Shown here: in pieces, positions 63,905 to 64,000 of the stretch
How the letters are laid out: each line of letters starts with the position of its first letter
How positions within the stretch are numbered: position 1 is the stretch's first letter
DNA from: Campylobacter avium LMG 24591
GTDB taxonomy: Bacteria > Campylobacterota > Campylobacteria > Campylobacterales > Campylobacteraceae
DNA: 64,000 bases
Reading direction: 5' to 3'
Assembly: GCF_002238335.1 (NCBI RefSeq)
Contig: NZ_CP022347.1
Span: 248,001-312,000, forward strand
Program-made: the position numbers and the translations under genes
Notes under the pieces: generated by a model
Told to the model about the DNA's origin: nothing
What the model saw: only the letters and a program-made list of their open reading frames with translations
Databases searched by the model: none

Positions 63905-64000
63905 GATTTTGGCATTATTCAAATTTTGTGTTAATTCCTAGTTATATTTTATAAAATACATATAAGCACACATCTTGCGGCAGTTCTAAGACTAGCAGTA

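Noticed and set aside
1-64000. CRISPR array, prophage or rRNA operon
   Set aside because: No regularly spaced short repeats, phage structural or integrase genes, or rRNA sequence were seen.

Overview
The window looks like a chromosomal surface-carbohydrate region of a Campylobacter species. It is AT-rich. Its housekeeping genes (mntP, a HemN-like radical SAM enzyme, ribE, dnaE, fumC) read like campylobacterial proteins, and NeuB, NeuC and NeuA closely resemble the sialic acid enzymes of the C. jejuni lipooligosaccharide (LOS) locus as I remember them. G/C homopolymer tracts inside surface-sugar genes are also typical. I cannot fix the species. No transposase, phage gene or CRISPR array was seen.

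Layout. 1-9652 is core genome: two TM2 membrane proteins, tRNA-Glu, mntP, a HemN-like protein, small hypotheticals, pgeF, ribE, dnaE, and fumC diverging from dnaE. 18785 down to 9664 (minus strand) is a sialic acid operon. Its first gene fuses a family 2 glycosyltransferase (GT2) to a domain resembling the Cst-type sialyltransferases. A family 8 glycosyltransferase (GT8), neuB, neuC, an O-methyltransferase, a formyltransferase, a deacetylase and neuA follow. 19629-26092 (plus) holds three large multidomain glycosyltransferases, two of them tandem duplicates. 26128-31020 and 38785-43677 are the arms of a 4,893-bp inverted repeat, each carrying a CDP-sugar pathway (RfbF, a UXS-like SDR, a Ugd-like dehydrogenase, RfbH and the 5' part of a reductase). 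The unique middle (31021-38784) carries a toxin-antitoxin pair, a flavoprotein, glf, galE, ugd and uxs. 43561-48884 (minus) has three more glycosyltransferases. A second long inverted repeat (about 590-bp arms, 305-bp spacer) is centred near 49234 and forms the divergent 5' ends of two operons. 49584-62933 (plus) holds a 1377-residue glycosyltransferase/amidoligase fusion, a HisC-like aminotransferase, a HAD phosphatase, a frameshifted glycosyltransferase, and a five-gene cluster that looks like synthesis of a CMP-activated 3-deoxy-ulosonic acid other than Kdo. A last GT2 gene and two gene remnants close the window.

How the genes work together. The precursors that can be predicted are CMP-sialic acid, UDP-Galf (GalE, Glf), UDP-GlcA and UDP-xylose (Ugd, Uxs), an unusual CDP-linked deoxy sugar (two gene sets) and a CMP-ulosonate. 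Large GT8/GT2/DUF4422 enzymes would assemble them. Nearly all of these share a C-terminal or internal module with two copies of a (L/I)(S/T/A)Y(K/R)LG motif. Several G tracts (G9 to G12) would give phase variation. One GT8 gene is drawn here in an out-of-frame tail state.

Strongest leads: the ulosonate cluster (57875-61827), the CDP-sugar pathway that pairs RfbH with a dehydrogenase/decarboxylase instead of a 4,6-dehydratase, the two inverted repeats, and the cryptic sialyltransferase-like domain. Statements about identity rest on reading translations and repeat ends by eye; no alignment or database search was run.
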